From assembly GCF_014642915.1 (NCBI RefSeq), contig NZ_BMJE01000004.1:248001-312000 (forward strand): DNA of 64,000 nucleotides. Reading direction: 5' to 3'. Of this stretch, positions 45,602-55,299 are shown in pieces. This stretch comes from Flavobacterium suaedae (GTDB lineage: Bacteria > Bacteroidota > Bacteroidia > Flavobacteriales > Flavobacteriaceae). Every line of letters begins with the position of its first letter. Position 1 is the stretch's first letter. Both the position numbers and the translations under genes were made by a program. The notes below the pieces were generated by a model. It was not told where the DNA came from. It saw only the letters and a program-made list of their open reading frames with translations, and made no database searches.

Positions 45602-47443
45602 TTATAGGTTTAGTAGTAGTTTTTCAAACTCTTTATCATCCTTAATTCCTATCTTTTTCTTTATCCGGTATTTTTTAGTAATTGTGCTTTCATATGATAT
45701 TTGCAGCATAGAAGCTATTTCTTTATATGAAAGATTTAGTTTTAGTAAAGAGCAGAATTCTATATCATTTTTAGTGAGTTCGGGAAATTCTGAACTTAGC
45801 TTTTTTTCGAATTCGGGGTGTAGGTTATTAAATCGGGTTTTAAACTGCTTCCAATAATCTTTTTTCTTATTAAGCACCTCCAGCTCTTTTTTTATTTCTT
45901 GAAGGGTAATTTTATTGTCACTACACTTATTAATAATCTGGTTTATAGAATCTTGCAGATTTGCCATTTGCATTGTTGTAGCGGTAAGTTCTCGTTTTTT
46001 TTCTTCAATAGCCTTACGTTGATTATTGTTTAGTTCTTGCTCATGCTGGTGCTGTTGTTCTATAAGCGATTTTTCTGCTTCTGTATTTTTCAGTTGTTCT
46101 TTTTGCAAATTACTTCTGAGCCAGTAAGTTCTTAAAAAGGCTAAAACAATTAAAAATAAAGCAATGCTGCCAATAATATAAAAGAGGATTAACCGCTCTT
46201 CGGCTTCCACTTTATTTTTAAGCGCATCATTATTTGCTTTTAGGGCTATGTTTTTCTCCCTTTGTAATTTAGTTTGAAATTTAGCTTGTAATTCTTTTGT
46301 TTTTCTCTCGGTTTCATTAAAAGAGGAAGAGTCTACTAAAGTTATGGCTGTTTTGTACTGCTTTACAGCTTCCTTTAACTGATTAGTTTTATTATATGTC
46401 TCAGCTATTGCCATAACATATACCATTCTGTCATCAACATTACTTTCTATACTTTTTCTGTAAGGGTCTGTTTCTTTTATTATTTGTAATGCCTTTTGGT
46501 AGTTTTGCGTGTCGTTGAGTAGTTTAATATATTCACCGGCAATACGTAATACTCTTACAGAGTTTGTAGTGGTAAGGTAATTGTAAGCTTTTTGGTAGTA
46601 ACTTAAAGCTTTTTTTATATCACCTTTCTTTCTTTGTATGTTACCTAATTTATTATAAGCAATACCCAGTATTTCCTTATCTCCAAATTTTTCCAATCCG
46701 CTAACACCCTCTGAGAGATATTTTAATGCAGCATTATAGTCTTTAATTCTAATATAAGTTTCTCCTAAGTTTACTAAAGTCAGGTAATAATTCTTATCGC
46801 TTTTAATTTCTTTAAAAATAGATAGGGCTTCCTGATATAAGTCTATAGCAAAATCAAAATTTTCCATTGCTAAATAAGCATTGGCAAGTTTTTGCTTAAG
46901 CCCCGCAATTTTATCAAGGTCGTTTTTGTTGTTTAGTAAGGCAATAGCCTTTAGTAGGTAATATACAGACTTATCGTACTGCTGCATATAGTTATAATTA
47001 GATGCCAACTCACCATACACAAGTGCTAACCTTGAAGAGTCTTTTTGTTGTTTTGAAATCGCAATAACCTCATTAAGGTGATTAATCGACTCTTTATATT
47101 TTCCTTTTTGCCGATATGCAATAGCCAAGTTACTTAATATCCGCTTTTTGTTTTCGGTATAGTTGTTTACATGGTTTAGCCCCTTTTTAAAGTAGTAAAT
47201 AGAAGAGTCTGGTTTTCCGCCCATAGCATAGTAAATACCATATAAGCTATAGGTGTTTCCTAAAATGGTATCGTGTATAGGCTTTTTTTGTGCAAGAGTT
47301 GTGTTTATAATTACTAAAGCACTATCCGGAGCAGTGTGTAGTAATTGACGTGCTTCTGATTCAGCCTTTTTAAAATTATAAGATTTTTGGGCAAAAGCAC
47401 TGAAACCTGCCAGCATTAAAAGTAAAAGCAATCTTCTTAACAT
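45602..47443 (-). CDS. TPR-containing membrane regulator with LuxR-type HTH
   Basis: A 613-residue protein with a signal peptide (LLLLLMLAGFSAFAQ), about seven tetratricopeptide repeats (to residue ~390; for example YGIYYAMGGKPDSSIYYFKKG, LVNLGETYIRIKDYNAALKYLSEG), one membrane helix (LILFYIIGSIALFLIVLAFL, about 418-437), a long coiled coil and a C-terminal helix-turn-helix (LTKNDIEFCSLLKLNLSYKEIASMLQISYESTITKKYRIKKKIGI). This one-component build, periplasmic TPR sensor linked to a cytoplasmic HTH, is common in Flavobacteria. Signal and targets are unknown. Confidence 0.85.
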   Translation of the reverse strand: MLRRLLLLLMLAGFSAFAQKSYNFKKAESEARQLLHTAPDSALVIINTTLAQKKPIHDTILGNTYSLYGIYYAMGGKPDSSIYYFKKGLNHVNNYTENKKRILSNLAIAYRQKGKYKESINHLNEVIAISKQQKDSSRLALVYGELASNYNYMQQYDKSVYYLLKAIALLNNKNDLDKIAGLKQKLANAYLAMENFDFAIDLYQEALSIFKEIKSDKNYYLTLVNLGETYIRIKDYNAALKYLSEGVSGLEKFGDKEILGIAYNKLGNIQRKKGDIKKALSYYQKAYNYLTTTNSVRVLRIAGEYIKLLNDTQNYQKALQIIKETDPYRKSIESNVDDRMVYVMAIAETYNKTNQLKEAVKQYKTAITLVDSSSFNETERKTKELQAKFQTKLQREKNIALKANNDALKNKVEAEERLILFYIIGSIALFLIVLAFLRTYWLRSNLQKEQLKNTEAEKSLIEQQHQHEQELNNNQRKAIEEKKRELTATTMQMANLQDSINQIINKCSDNKITLQEIKKELEVLNKKKDYWKQFKTRFNNLHPEFEKKLSSEFPELTKNDIEFCSLLKLNLSYKEIASMLQISYESTITKKYRIKKKIGIKDDKEFEKLLLNL

Positions 47444-47494
47444 AGGGGCGAAGAAATATTTTAGTTAATGTCGGAGGGAGGAATAGCAAATTAA

Positions 47495-47502
47495 CAAAAA
47501 TA
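47495..47502 (-). promoter_or_regulatory. Candidate -7 element (TATTTTTG) of the TPR/HTH gene
   Basis: Leftward match to TAnnTTTG, 52 bases before the start codon. Confidence 0.4.
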
Positions 47503-47536
47503 AACGGAATGTTAAGATTAACTTAAAAAAATAATT

Positions 47537-48007
47537 TTAATTACTAAGGTTGTTAATAGCTTCGTATATCAAGTGTGATTCAAAACCTTTTCGCATTAAA
47601 AAATCAAATAGCTTTTTCTTTTTCTTAGTTGGATTTGTTTCCTTTATGGTATTCCATTGTTTTTCAGATAGTTCGTAAAAAGCTTCAAGATATTCATCTT
47701 CATCAATTTCTTTTAATGCAGAATTGATATTGTATTTTGAAATCTGACGAATTTTAAGTTCCTGTACAATACGAATTTTGCCCCAGTGTTTTATACGGAA
47801 TTTACCGCGGGCAAAACTTTTGGCAAAGCGTTCTTCGTTTAAAAAGTTGTTGGTAATAAGGTGCGCTACAATAGCATCAATAGCCTGAGGTATCATATTC
47901 AGGCTTTTTAATTTTTGTACTACTTCGGCATGGCAACGCTCTTGGTAGGAGCAGTAATGCTCCAGTTTTTGTTGTGCTTCCTGTACTGTATACGATTTAT
48001 ATGTCAT
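47537..48007 (-). CDS. recX: Regulatory protein RecX
   Basis: A 156-residue RecX: the three-helix repeats are visible as LEHYCSYQERCHAEVVQKLKSL, IDAIVAHLITNNFLNEERFAKSFARGKFRIKHWGKIRIVQELK and the C-terminal FLMRKGFESHLIYEAI. RecX binds RecA filaments and limits their growth. recA is not in the window. It lies 15 bases after the cupin/JmjC-like gene and is probably cotranscribed with it. Confidence 0.9.
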   Translation of the reverse strand: MTYKSYTVQEAQQKLEHYCSYQERCHAEVVQKLKSLNMIPQAIDAIVAHLITNNFLNEERFAKSFARGKFRIKHWGKIRIVQELKIRQISKYNINSALKEIDEDEYLEAFYELSEKQWNTIKETNPTKKKKKLFDFLMRKGFESHLIYEAINNLSN

Positions 48008-48022
48008 CCTGATAAGGCTATA

Positions 48023-48904
48023 TTACTTTACCTTAGTAGGAAGGTTAAGTTTTTTATGGGTTCTTACAACAGCCTGCTCGTTTTTATAATCAATCCAGGC
48101 CTGACCTTTAAGCCTACGCATTAAATTATCAAAATGTCTCATTATAAAAACATTATAGGTAGCTTTAGACAGGTTGCTTATTTTTCTGGGTAATGCTCTT
48201 AAACTCATAGAAAAGCCCGGGGTGACATACTTCATATAATGCCAGTAACCCTCGGGCATATATAACATTTCCCCGTGCTTTAAATCAGCCACAAGACCTT
48301 TTGCCTGTTTTAAAGCCGGCCATTTTTCAAAATCAGGATTATCAAAGTCTATATCTTCGCGAGATATAAGCGCATGTGGTACTTTGTACAAATAAGGGGT
48401 TTGATCCGGATGAAATAATATACAACGCTTTTCTCCATGAAAATGAAAGTGCAGTATATTAGAATAATCTATATCATAATGAATAAACACCTTTGAGTTC
48501 TCCCCGCCGAAAAACAACATAGGTAGCTGCTTTATAAGTCGTAAACCTAAATCAGGCCACTTAAAATCATTTTGAAGTACAGGAACTTTTTTCATCAGGT
48601 TGTATAAAAATATCCTGTAGTTGGTAGGCTTGGTTTGTAAAAGGTCTATATAATCTTTTAGCTTCATTTCCGCATGAGCCTGATTAAACCCATCTTCGTG
48701 TGAAACAGGTCTGTCGTCATATAACGGTACCGTTTTTTCTCCGGCTATATCTTTTATAAAGTTAAGATTCCACTTTTCATAAGCAGGCCAGTCTTTGGTA
48801 AGTTCTTCTATCACTAACGGTTTTTGCTTACGGACATAATTATTGTAAAAATCTTCTTTAGAGATAGTTTTTACCCGTTCAATTTCGGTTAGGTGTAAAG
48901 GCAT
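48023..48904 (-). CDS. Cupin_8/JmjC-like putative 2-oxoglutarate-dependent oxygenase
   Basis: A 293-residue protein of the cupin-like JmjC type: KPLVIEELTKDWPAYEKWNLNFIKDIAG at the start, the iron motif HYDIDYSNILHFHFHGEKRCILFHP (His-x-Asp), and the distal His in MPEGYWHYMKYVTPGFSMSLR. Such enzymes hydroxylate proteins or tRNA in other bacteria. Target unknown. Upstream of recX in the same direction. Confidence 0.8.
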   Translation of the reverse strand: MPLHLTEIERVKTISKEDFYNNYVRKQKPLVIEELTKDWPAYEKWNLNFIKDIAGEKTVPLYDDRPVSHEDGFNQAHAEMKLKDYIDLLQTKPTNYRIFLYNLMKKVPVLQNDFKWPDLGLRLIKQLPMLFFGGENSKVFIHYDIDYSNILHFHFHGEKRCILFHPDQTPYLYKVPHALISREDIDFDNPDFEKWPALKQAKGLVADLKHGEMLYMPEGYWHYMKYVTPGFSMSLRALPRKISNLSKATYNVFIMRHFDNLMRRLKGQAWIDYKNEQAVVRTHKKLNLPTKVK

Positions 48905-49020
48905 ATCAATGCGGGTTATTATACAGTAAAATTAATAAAGGATTACGTAAATGTAAAGGCAGGTTTGTAAAATTAATCAGTTCAGGCTTTACAATACTAC
49001 ATAAGGCTCCATACAAAAAT

Positions 49021-49050
49021 AAAAAAGCAGCCTTTAAAAGCTGCTTTTTT
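49021..49050 (-). terminator. Terminator of the OmpA-family gene
   Basis: Stem AAAAAAGCAGC / GCTGCTTTTTT with an 8-base loop, 16 bases after the stop codon at 49067. Confidence 0.8.
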
Positions 49051-49066
49051 AACAATATTGTTAGAG

Positions 49067-50938
49067 TTATTCTACTATAATAAACTCTGTACGTCTATTA
49101 ACAGCATGCTGCTCCTCGGTACAGTCATTACAATCTATTTTTAGTTGGCTTTCGCCATAACCTTTTCCTGATATTCTGCTCTTATCTATACCTTGAGAGA
49201 TAACATACTGTACAGTTGCTCTTGCTCTTCGGTCAGACAGTTCCAGGTTGTACTGGTCACTACCCCTATTGTCACTATGGGCTTTAACTTCTATTTTCAT
49301 ATCAGGGTTTTGCTCCATAATGCCTACAAGTTTGTCAAGCTCGGCAGCAGTTTCAGGCTTAATATTACTTTTATTATAATCAAAGTAAATATTTTTAAGC
49401 ATAATTGCACCATCTACAATAATATCATCAAGTGGTTTTAACAGTGCGTCAACGTTTACATCGCCACCTTTTGTTTTAGTAAGAGAAAGTTCGCTGTTTT
49501 CATATCCTTTTGCAGCTACTTTTAAAGAATAAACTCTGTCGCAGTCTACATCATAACTAAGCTTACCGTTTGCATCTGTTTTGCGGGTTTCAATACTGTA
49601 TTGTTTGTCATCAAGTATTGTAACGTTGGCATTAGCTAAAGGTTTCCCGGTGTTTTTGTCCTTTACAGTAACAAATACTTCAACACCACAAACAGGTATT
49701 GCCAGGTACATATTATCTTTTCCTTTACGGTTACTTGAAAAGAAACCAATATTATTGGTGATGTTAAAACTAAAAGCAAAGTCATCCTGAGGTGAATTTA
49801 CAGGTTCTCCTACATTTATAACGTCACCATCATTAGCTAAATCTACCATAAATATATCTAACCCTCCAAAACCGTTATGACCGTTTGAAGAGAAGAAAAG
49901 TTTGTTGTCATCAGTAATATAAGGGAATGTTTCCTTTGCTTCGGTATTAATTTCAGGTCCCAGGTTTATAGGTTCTCCGTAGGTGTTATTGCCTTTTACT
50001 TCTACCTTCCAAATATCTGTATTACCTATAGAGCCTTCTCTGTTAGAAGTAAAATAAAGTGTTTTTCCGTCTTTGCTTATAGCAGGGTTACCCGTGCTCC
50101 ACGAATCACTGTTAAAAGGAACAGGTTTTACATTCGTCCACTTACCATCCTTTTTGGTAGCTCTAAACAGGTATATTAATCCTGTTAACTGGCTTGCAGT
50201 ACTATTTTTGTCATATTCGCCACTCATAAAACTTTCGCTGGCAAAATACATTATTTTACCATCAGAGGTTACCGCTACAGGGCCATCGTGCCACTTTGTG
50301 TTAATATCAGTAAGTGCTTCCGGTTTGCCTATTTTTCCTGTTTTAGCATCATAACTGGCTTTGTATACATCCAGATAGGGTTCCTCATTACGACCATACT
50401 TTCTTTTAGCTGTGTTTCTGGAGCTTGTAAAATAAAGTATGTTTTCATCTGTAAGTACAGCTGCAAAATCAGAATTCTTTTTGTCGTTAATATCTAAAAT
50501 TCTTTCATCAAAAAGTTTTGTCTGGCTTCTTAGTTGCGGTAAGTAGTCCGGGTTTTTATTAAAAGAAACTGCTCTTTGGTCTTTAGGTGCCAGTTTTGCA
50601 AACTCTTTCATTTGCTCATTAGCTTCTTTGTATTTACCCTCTGCCTTAAGCATTTCAGCATAACGGAAGTAGGTCTCGGCATCTTGCTTATATTCTGTTG
50701 CTTTTGCATACCACTTTGCAGCCTCTTTATAATTAAACAGGTTATAATGGCTTTCTGCCAGTTGCTTATATATATAAGCATTAGCTTTACCTTTATTTAC
50801 CAGCTTTAGGTATTCATCAGCAGCATCTATATACTCAAAAGTTTCAAAAAGTTTATCAGCCTCGGCAGTGTCTTTATTTTGACCCATTGCAGAAAGGCTT
50901 ATAAGCAGTAGACCAATGGAATAGTATATGTTTTTCAT
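49067..50938 (-). CDS. OmpA-family outer-membrane protein with TPR and PD40 repeats
   Basis: A 623-residue protein with signal peptide (MKNIYYSIGLLLISLSAMG). TPR units (about 25-125), a WD40/PD40 beta-propeller (AVLTDENILYFTSSR, VTSDGKIMYFASESF, ISKDGKTLYFTSNREG, ITDDNKLFFSSNGHNG), a carboxypeptidase-regulatory-like beta domain (VTVKDKNTGKPLANANVTI) and a C-terminal OmpA peptidoglycan-binding domain (IYFDYNKSNIKPETAAELDKL ... HSDNRGSDQYNLELSDRRA). The domain order is like PorE-type proteins linked to T9SS/gliding, but no lipobox is seen and no porP/sprF gene is next to it, so that link is only suggestive. Confidence 0.88.
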   Translation of the reverse strand: MKNIYYSIGLLLISLSAMGQNKDTAEADKLFETFEYIDAADEYLKLVNKGKANAYIYKQLAESHYNLFNYKEAAKWYAKATEYKQDAETYFRYAEMLKAEGKYKEANEQMKEFAKLAPKDQRAVSFNKNPDYLPQLRSQTKLFDERILDINDKKNSDFAAVLTDENILYFTSSRNTAKRKYGRNEEPYLDVYKASYDAKTGKIGKPEALTDINTKWHDGPVAVTSDGKIMYFASESFMSGEYDKNSTASQLTGLIYLFRATKKDGKWTNVKPVPFNSDSWSTGNPAISKDGKTLYFTSNREGSIGNTDIWKVEVKGNNTYGEPINLGPEINTEAKETFPYITDDNKLFFSSNGHNGFGGLDIFMVDLANDGDVINVGEPVNSPQDDFAFSFNITNNIGFFSSNRKGKDNMYLAIPVCGVEVFVTVKDKNTGKPLANANVTILDDKQYSIETRKTDANGKLSYDVDCDRVYSLKVAAKGYENSELSLTKTKGGDVNVDALLKPLDDIIVDGAIMLKNIYFDYNKSNIKPETAAELDKLVGIMEQNPDMKIEVKAHSDNRGSDQYNLELSDRRARATVQYVISQGIDKSRISGKGYGESQLKIDCNDCTEEQHAVNRRTEFIIVE

Positions 50939-51045
50939 ATTTGAGTTTTTTTGGTGTGGCTAAATATAACAATTTACTGAGATAAGAAGAACGATTCTTA
51001 AAATTTTCATAATTTCTTTAGTGACAGTTAAATATATAAACAGAA

Positions 51046-51075
51046 AAAGGCTCTCCTTAATTAAGGAGAGCCTTT
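51046..51075 (-). terminator. Terminator of bioB
   Basis: A perfect 30-bp palindrome AAAGGCTCTCCTTAA and its complement, 28 bases after the bioB stop codon. Confidence 0.8.
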
Positions 51076-51103
51076 GTATAGTAAAAGTAAATTTATATTC
51101 AGC

Positions 51104-52186
51104 TTATGCTTTTCCCGATGCTTTCAGGTTACGCTCTATTTTATGTCCCGGTCTTGTCCATTTTGGTTTTTCACCTAAAGGTTGATACTGCGATTCCTCT
51201 GCTTCAACGGTTTTAGGTTGCGAAACTTTAGTAAACGGTTTTTGCGGTATCATACCCAGTGTTTCAAACATTTTCATGTCTTCATTTACATCAGGGTTAG
51301 GAGTGGTAAGTAACTTGTCTCCTGCAAATATTGAGTTTGCCCCTGCAAAGAAACACATAGCCTGACCTTCGCGACTCATTTGCGTTCTACCTGCAGATAA
51401 CCTAACCTGAGTTTCCGGCATTACAATACGTGTAGTAGCTACCATTCTTATCATTTCCCATATTTCTACAGGTGTTTCTTCTTCCATTGGGGTACCGTCT
51501 ACAGCTACCAGCGCATTAATAGGCACTGATTCCGGCTGCGGGTTTAATGAAGCTAAAGCTACAAGCATTCCTGCTCTGTCCTCTATACTTTCGCCCATGC
51601 CTATAATACCGCCACTACAAACAGTAACGTTTGTTTTTCTTACGTTGTCAATAGTTTGTAAACGGTCTTCGTAACCTCTGGTAGATATTACTTCTTTATA
51701 GTACTCTTCAGATGTGTCCAGGTTGTGGTTATAAGCATAAAGCCCCGCTTCTGCAAGCCTTTGTGCCTGGTTTTCGGTAAGCATACCCAGTGTACAACAA
51801 ACTTCCATATCCAGTTTGTTAATAGTTCTTACCATTTCTAATACCTGATCAAATTCAGGACCGTCTTTCACGTTACGCCATGCAGCTCCCATACAAACAC
51901 GAGATGAACCTCCTGCTTTTGCACGTAGTGCCTGGGCTTTTACCTGACTTACAGTCATAAGGTCGTTACCTTCTATATCAGTATGGTAACGTGCTGCCTG
52001 TGGACAATAGCCACAGTCTTCGGGACACCCTCCTGTTTTAATTGATAGCAGTGTAGATACCTGTACCACATTAGGGTCGTGGTGCTGGCGGTGCACTGAT
52101 GCAGCTTCATATAGAAGATCCATCAGGGGTTTATTATATATCTCTATGATTTCTTCTCGAGTCCAATCGTGCCTTTTTATATTCAT
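51104..52186 (-). CDS. bioB: Biotin synthase BioB
   Basis: A 360-residue radical SAM enzyme with the cluster motif GGCPEDCGYCPQ (Cys54, Cys58, Cys61), CMGAAWRN, YNHNLDTSEEYY, GGIIGMGES and the [2Fe-2S] region RLSAGRTQMSREGQAMCFFAGANSIFAGDKLLTT. It inserts sulfur into dethiobiotin. Other bio genes are not nearby. A candidate -7 element (TACTTTTG, 52208-52215) lies 21 bases upstream with a CAA/TTG 22 bases farther. Confidence 0.97.
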   Translation of the reverse strand: MNIKRHDWTREEIIEIYNKPLMDLLYEAASVHRQHHDPNVVQVSTLLSIKTGGCPEDCGYCPQAARYHTDIEGNDLMTVSQVKAQALRAKAGGSSRVCMGAAWRNVKDGPEFDQVLEMVRTINKLDMEVCCTLGMLTENQAQRLAEAGLYAYNHNLDTSEEYYKEVISTRGYEDRLQTIDNVRKTNVTVCSGGIIGMGESIEDRAGMLVALASLNPQPESVPINALVAVDGTPMEEETPVEIWEMIRMVATTRIVMPETQVRLSAGRTQMSREGQAMCFFAGANSIFAGDKLLTTPNPDVNEDMKMFETLGMIPQKPFTKVSQPKTVEAEESQYQPLGEKPKWTRPGHKIERNLKASGKA

Positions 52187-52207
52187 AACGGAATTTTAAA
52201 ATTGCTT

Positions 52208-52215
52208 CAAAAGTA
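52208..52215 (-). promoter_or_regulatory. Candidate -7 element (TACTTTTG) of bioB
   Basis: Leftward exact match to TAnnTTTG, 21 bases before bioB; a possible -33 TTG lies 22 bases upstream (52238-52240). Confidence 0.45.
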
Positions 52216-52249
52216 GCAAATTCCGATTTAATTACCGCAAAAGCTTTTT

Positions 52250-52723
52250 TTATTCAGGGTGATTATGGTTTATATCATCTACTACGTTAACCGCGTCAAC
52301 TTTGTTTTTCCAGTATTGCATCATGGCAAAAGCAACAATTAAAGAAGCAGCCGAGCCTTCTAAAAATAGTCCCATAACAAATTGATATAGTGAAGGGTCT
52401 CCACCAAAAATAAAACTTTCTATATACCCGTCAATATACGCTTCCCCACCTCTTATTTCTGCATAAATTATAAAACTTACCAGTGAAAGTACTACACTTA
52501 CCATAGCAGTAAGAAAAGCAGAAGTCAAGTTGGTAAAATAACCTTTTATACGGTCTTTATAATCTTGTTTTATAGTTCTGTTTACACCATATATAACAAA
52601 AATAAAGTTGATAAGCCTTAAGTATACCTGCTCAGTAATGCCTAATACTTCCATAAAGGTGAAAAACAAGGCGATAGCTATATAAATAATAAAACCATTA
52701 ATTACTATTCTGGAGATTTTCAT
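52250..52723 (-). CDS. Hypothetical four-helix membrane protein
   Basis: A 157-residue protein with four hydrophobic segments (about 8-25, 35-46, 68-88 and 115-136) and the stretch YGVNRTIKQDYKDRIKGYF on an inner loop. The layout resembles DUF4199-type membrane proteins of Bacteroidetes, but the match is not secure. It lies 63 bases upstream of bioB and is transcribed the same way. Confidence 0.55.
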   Translation of the reverse strand: MKISRIVINGFIIYIAIALFFTFMEVLGITEQVYLRLINFIFVIYGVNRTIKQDYKDRIKGYFTNLTSAFLTAMVSVVLSLVSFIIYAEIRGGEAYIDGYIESFIFGGDPSLYQFVMGLFLEGSAASLIVAFAMMQYWKNKVDAVNVVDDINHNHPE

Positions 52724-52842
52724 AGTTTCTTTCGTTTTTTTGTTTATTAGTTAATCCTTATCGAATTTAGCCATAAAACCGTAAAAACGAATATCTATTA
52801 ATAAAACTTTAATAAAAGAAGTATGATAAATACAGGAGTTTT

Positions 52843-54165
52843 TTACCTGATGATGTTGCCGTTTTCATCATACATTAAAACCCAGTCATTATGGAAAAAG
52901 TAATTCCATTCAACGCTTGCCAAGTCAACAGTAGGATCTATTAATGTTTTATAAGGGTCGCTGTTTATGCCTGCTTTTGTTGTAGCATATACAGCAACAT
53001 CTAAGCCTTTTTCCTTATATTTTTTCTTTATTCTTTGCGCCATTTGCCAAATCATATCCGGTTTAGTGTCCATAGAGTTGATTTGTTTCCGGGTAAGGTC
53101 GTCGCTTACATTATAAGGGATTTGGTTATTGTTAGCTTTGTTTACTACTTTAAATAAGGTGTAGCCTCCTCGGCTTCTCAACATCATTCTCCAGCTCAGT
53201 CTATGCCCTTCTTCCGTCCATAGAACATCTCCTTTTATTAAATGATGTCTAATCGGGAGGAATAGCTGAATAACAAAATAAGGGATGAAGAAATACTTTA
53301 AAACTCCTGTGTTGCTATAATCCATTCCATAGGATTCAACAACAGGCTTTCGTTTAAAGAATATTTTTCGGATTTTTTCAGGAGGGTAAAAGAAAACCGC
53401 GAAACTTAATGCAAAGTAAGGGAATATACCAATGTGCAGTGTAATAGAGTTAAACAGGTGAAATATTAAAGAAGCAATAAGTGCCAGCGTTCGAGTTCTT
53501 TTCCACAACAGTAAAGGTACTACAAGCATATCAAATGCAATGCCTGCATAAGCAATAAAAATATAAAACCATTTTTGTATTGCTATTTCATGGAAAAAAC
53601 CACTGGTTCGAGCTTCCAAAAGGTTACGCGTAAAAGTTCCGTCCAGCCACCCGGGGTAAAATTTAGCAATTGTTGCATAAAAGTAAACTATGGCTACCTG
53701 AAATATCATTACTGCCGAACACCACGCCGGCATGGTTAGTTTTTTAAGGGAGGGTTTTTGTTTTACATCAAAAGATGCATAACGGTTAGCTGGTAAAAAC
53801 CACATTATTATACACACCAATAATAACAGGTAATAATGGTTGTTGTAGGATGTTTTCTGCATAAAGTACACACCTGCCCATAGTATAGTGTACAACCCCA
53901 AGCTCAATCGGTATTTATAACCCAGCATAACCAGCAGCCCAAGTATTCCCATTACAACAAAGTAATAGTACATACCATTTCCCGGTAATGGCTGTAGCCA
54001 GTCCATACCAATATGCGAGAATGTAAAGTCAGGATCAATAAAGTTAGCCTTTACCCAACCTGTAAATATTGCGCCTATTGTTTCGCAGGCTAATAAAAAA
54101 CCAAAGAAAATCCTGAAAATGATTAGCGGAGCATTATCAATTTCAGCAAACAGGCGTTTTTTCAT
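52843..54165 (-). CDS. HTTM/vitamin K-dependent gamma-carboxylase-like membrane protein
   Basis: A 440-residue membrane protein with about seven helices followed by a soluble C-terminal domain. Family marks: PLIIFRIFFGFLLACETIGA, a KTSYNNHYYLLLLVCIIMWFLPANRYASFD block, FYATIAKFYPGWLDG, and in the C-terminal part WTEEGHRLSWRMMLRSRGGYTLFKV. Eukaryotic relatives carboxylate glutamate with vitamin K; the function of bacterial forms is unclear. It follows ribF by 24 bases and is probably cotranscribed with it. Confidence 0.85.
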   Translation of the reverse strand: MKKRLFAEIDNAPLIIFRIFFGFLLACETIGAIFTGWVKANFIDPDFTFSHIGMDWLQPLPGNGMYYYFVVMGILGLLVMLGYKYRLSLGLYTILWAGVYFMQKTSYNNHYYLLLLVCIIMWFLPANRYASFDVKQKPSLKKLTMPAWCSAVMIFQVAIVYFYATIAKFYPGWLDGTFTRNLLEARTSGFFHEIAIQKWFYIFIAYAGIAFDMLVVPLLLWKRTRTLALIASLIFHLFNSITLHIGIFPYFALSFAVFFYPPEKIRKIFFKRKPVVESYGMDYSNTGVLKYFFIPYFVIQLFLPIRHHLIKGDVLWTEEGHRLSWRMMLRSRGGYTLFKVVNKANNNQIPYNVSDDLTRKQINSMDTKPDMIWQMAQRIKKKYKEKGLDVAVYATTKAGINSDPYKTLIDPTVDLASVEWNYFFHNDWVLMYDENGNIIR

Positions 54166-54189
54166 ATTATTGGTTAGGTGTTGGATGGG

Positions 54190-55113
54190 TTATTTAAAAT
54201 AATTTAATGCGGCTGTTTTATCTTCAATAAGCTGTTGCTTTAATGCATCAACAGAAGCAAACTTTTCTTCGTTGCGTAATCTTTTATGTAAACTTACCCT
54301 TAGCTCTTTACCGTAAAGATCTTTATCTAAATCAAAGAAGTGGACTTCAATACTTTGGTTGGTTCCGTTAACGGTAGGTCTGTTACCTATGTTCATCATG
54401 CCTTTTACTACTGTACCGTCTATTTCCGCCGAAGCCACATATACCCCTTTTGCAGGTATAAGTTTGTAATCTTCAGGAATGGCAATGTTAGCAGTGGGGA
54501 AACCTATAGTTCTGCCTCGCTGTTCTCCTTTTACTACTTTTCCTGTAATAAAGTAATTGTAACCTAAAAATTCGTTTGCAGTAGTAACATCTCCTTCATT
54601 TAGTGCATTGCGTATTTTGGTAGAACTTACAGAAACTTCATTAACTTCTAAAGCGGATATTTGTTCTACTTCAAAACCATATTGCTCACCAAAATAAATA
54701 AGGTCATCTATAGTTGCAGTACGGTTTCTGCCAAAACGGTGGTCGTAACCAATTATTATTTTACTAATGTTAAGCTTTTCTACTAAAACAGTTTTTACAA
54801 AATCTTCGGCAGTAAGTCGTGAAAAAGCTTTATCAAAAGGGTGAACAATTAAGTTATCAATACCACATTCATCAAGCAAAAATGCTTTCTCCTTCATGGT
54901 GTTCAGTAGTTCTATTCCTGTATTTTGCTGCAACACCATGCGCGGATGCGGAAAGAAAGTGAGCACCACACTGTCGTGATTTGAGTTTTTACTGCTTTTA
55001 GTTACCTTTTCAAGTATAGTTTTATGCCCCTTGTGTACACCATCAAAAGTGCCAAGGGTAGCTATAGTTTTATTAGTGGAGGTGAACTCCTGTATAGAAT
55101 TATATATTTTCAA
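54190..55113 (-). CDS. ribF: Bifunctional riboflavin kinase/FAD synthetase RibF
   Basis: A 307-residue enzyme. The N-terminal FAD synthetase has TLGTFDGVHKGHKTIL (nucleotidyltransferase HxGH-like) and IIGYDHRFGRNR; ISALEVNEVSVSSTKIR follows; the C-terminal flavokinase has GEQRGRTIGFPTANI and GVYVASAEIDG ... MMNIGNRPTV. It makes FMN and FAD. A -7 element (TAAATTTG) sits 18 bases before the start. Confidence 0.95.
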   Translation of the reverse strand: MKIYNSIQEFTSTNKTIATLGTFDGVHKGHKTILEKVTKSSKNSNHDSVVLTFFPHPRMVLQQNTGIELLNTMKEKAFLLDECGIDNLIVHPFDKAFSRLTAEDFVKTVLVEKLNISKIIIGYDHRFGRNRTATIDDLIYFGEQYGFEVEQISALEVNEVSVSSTKIRNALNEGDVTTANEFLGYNYFITGKVVKGEQRGRTIGFPTANIAIPEDYKLIPAKGVYVASAEIDGTVVKGMMNIGNRPTVNGTNQSIEVHFFDLDKDLYGKELRVSLHKRLRNEEKFASVDALKQQLIEDKTAALNYFK

Positions 55114-55131
55114 GAGATAAGTTTAAAACAA

Positions 55132-55139
55132 CAAATTTA
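55132..55139 (-). promoter_or_regulatory. Candidate -7 element (TAAATTTG) of ribF
   Basis: Leftward exact match, 18 bases before the ribF start codon. Confidence 0.45.
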
Positions 55140-55214
55140 AATATCTGTTTTTAAAAAGAATAGTAAAGATGCTGTTTTTAAAGTAAACGAAACATGTTTT
55201 AAATATAAAATTGA

Positions 55215-55222
55215 TAGTTTTG
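55215..55222 (+). promoter_or_regulatory. Candidate -7 element (TAGTTTTG) of the reprolysin-like gene
   Basis: Exact match to TAnnTTTG. It puts transcription start near 55229 and supports the start codon at 55300 with a leader of about 70 bases. Confidence 0.45.
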
Positions 55223-55299
55223 TAAGGAATGCTTTGCTTAAAGCAGAATATTTTATGCTGAGAAGTAAAAAATTAGTGGATGTTTTAATAATAACTATA

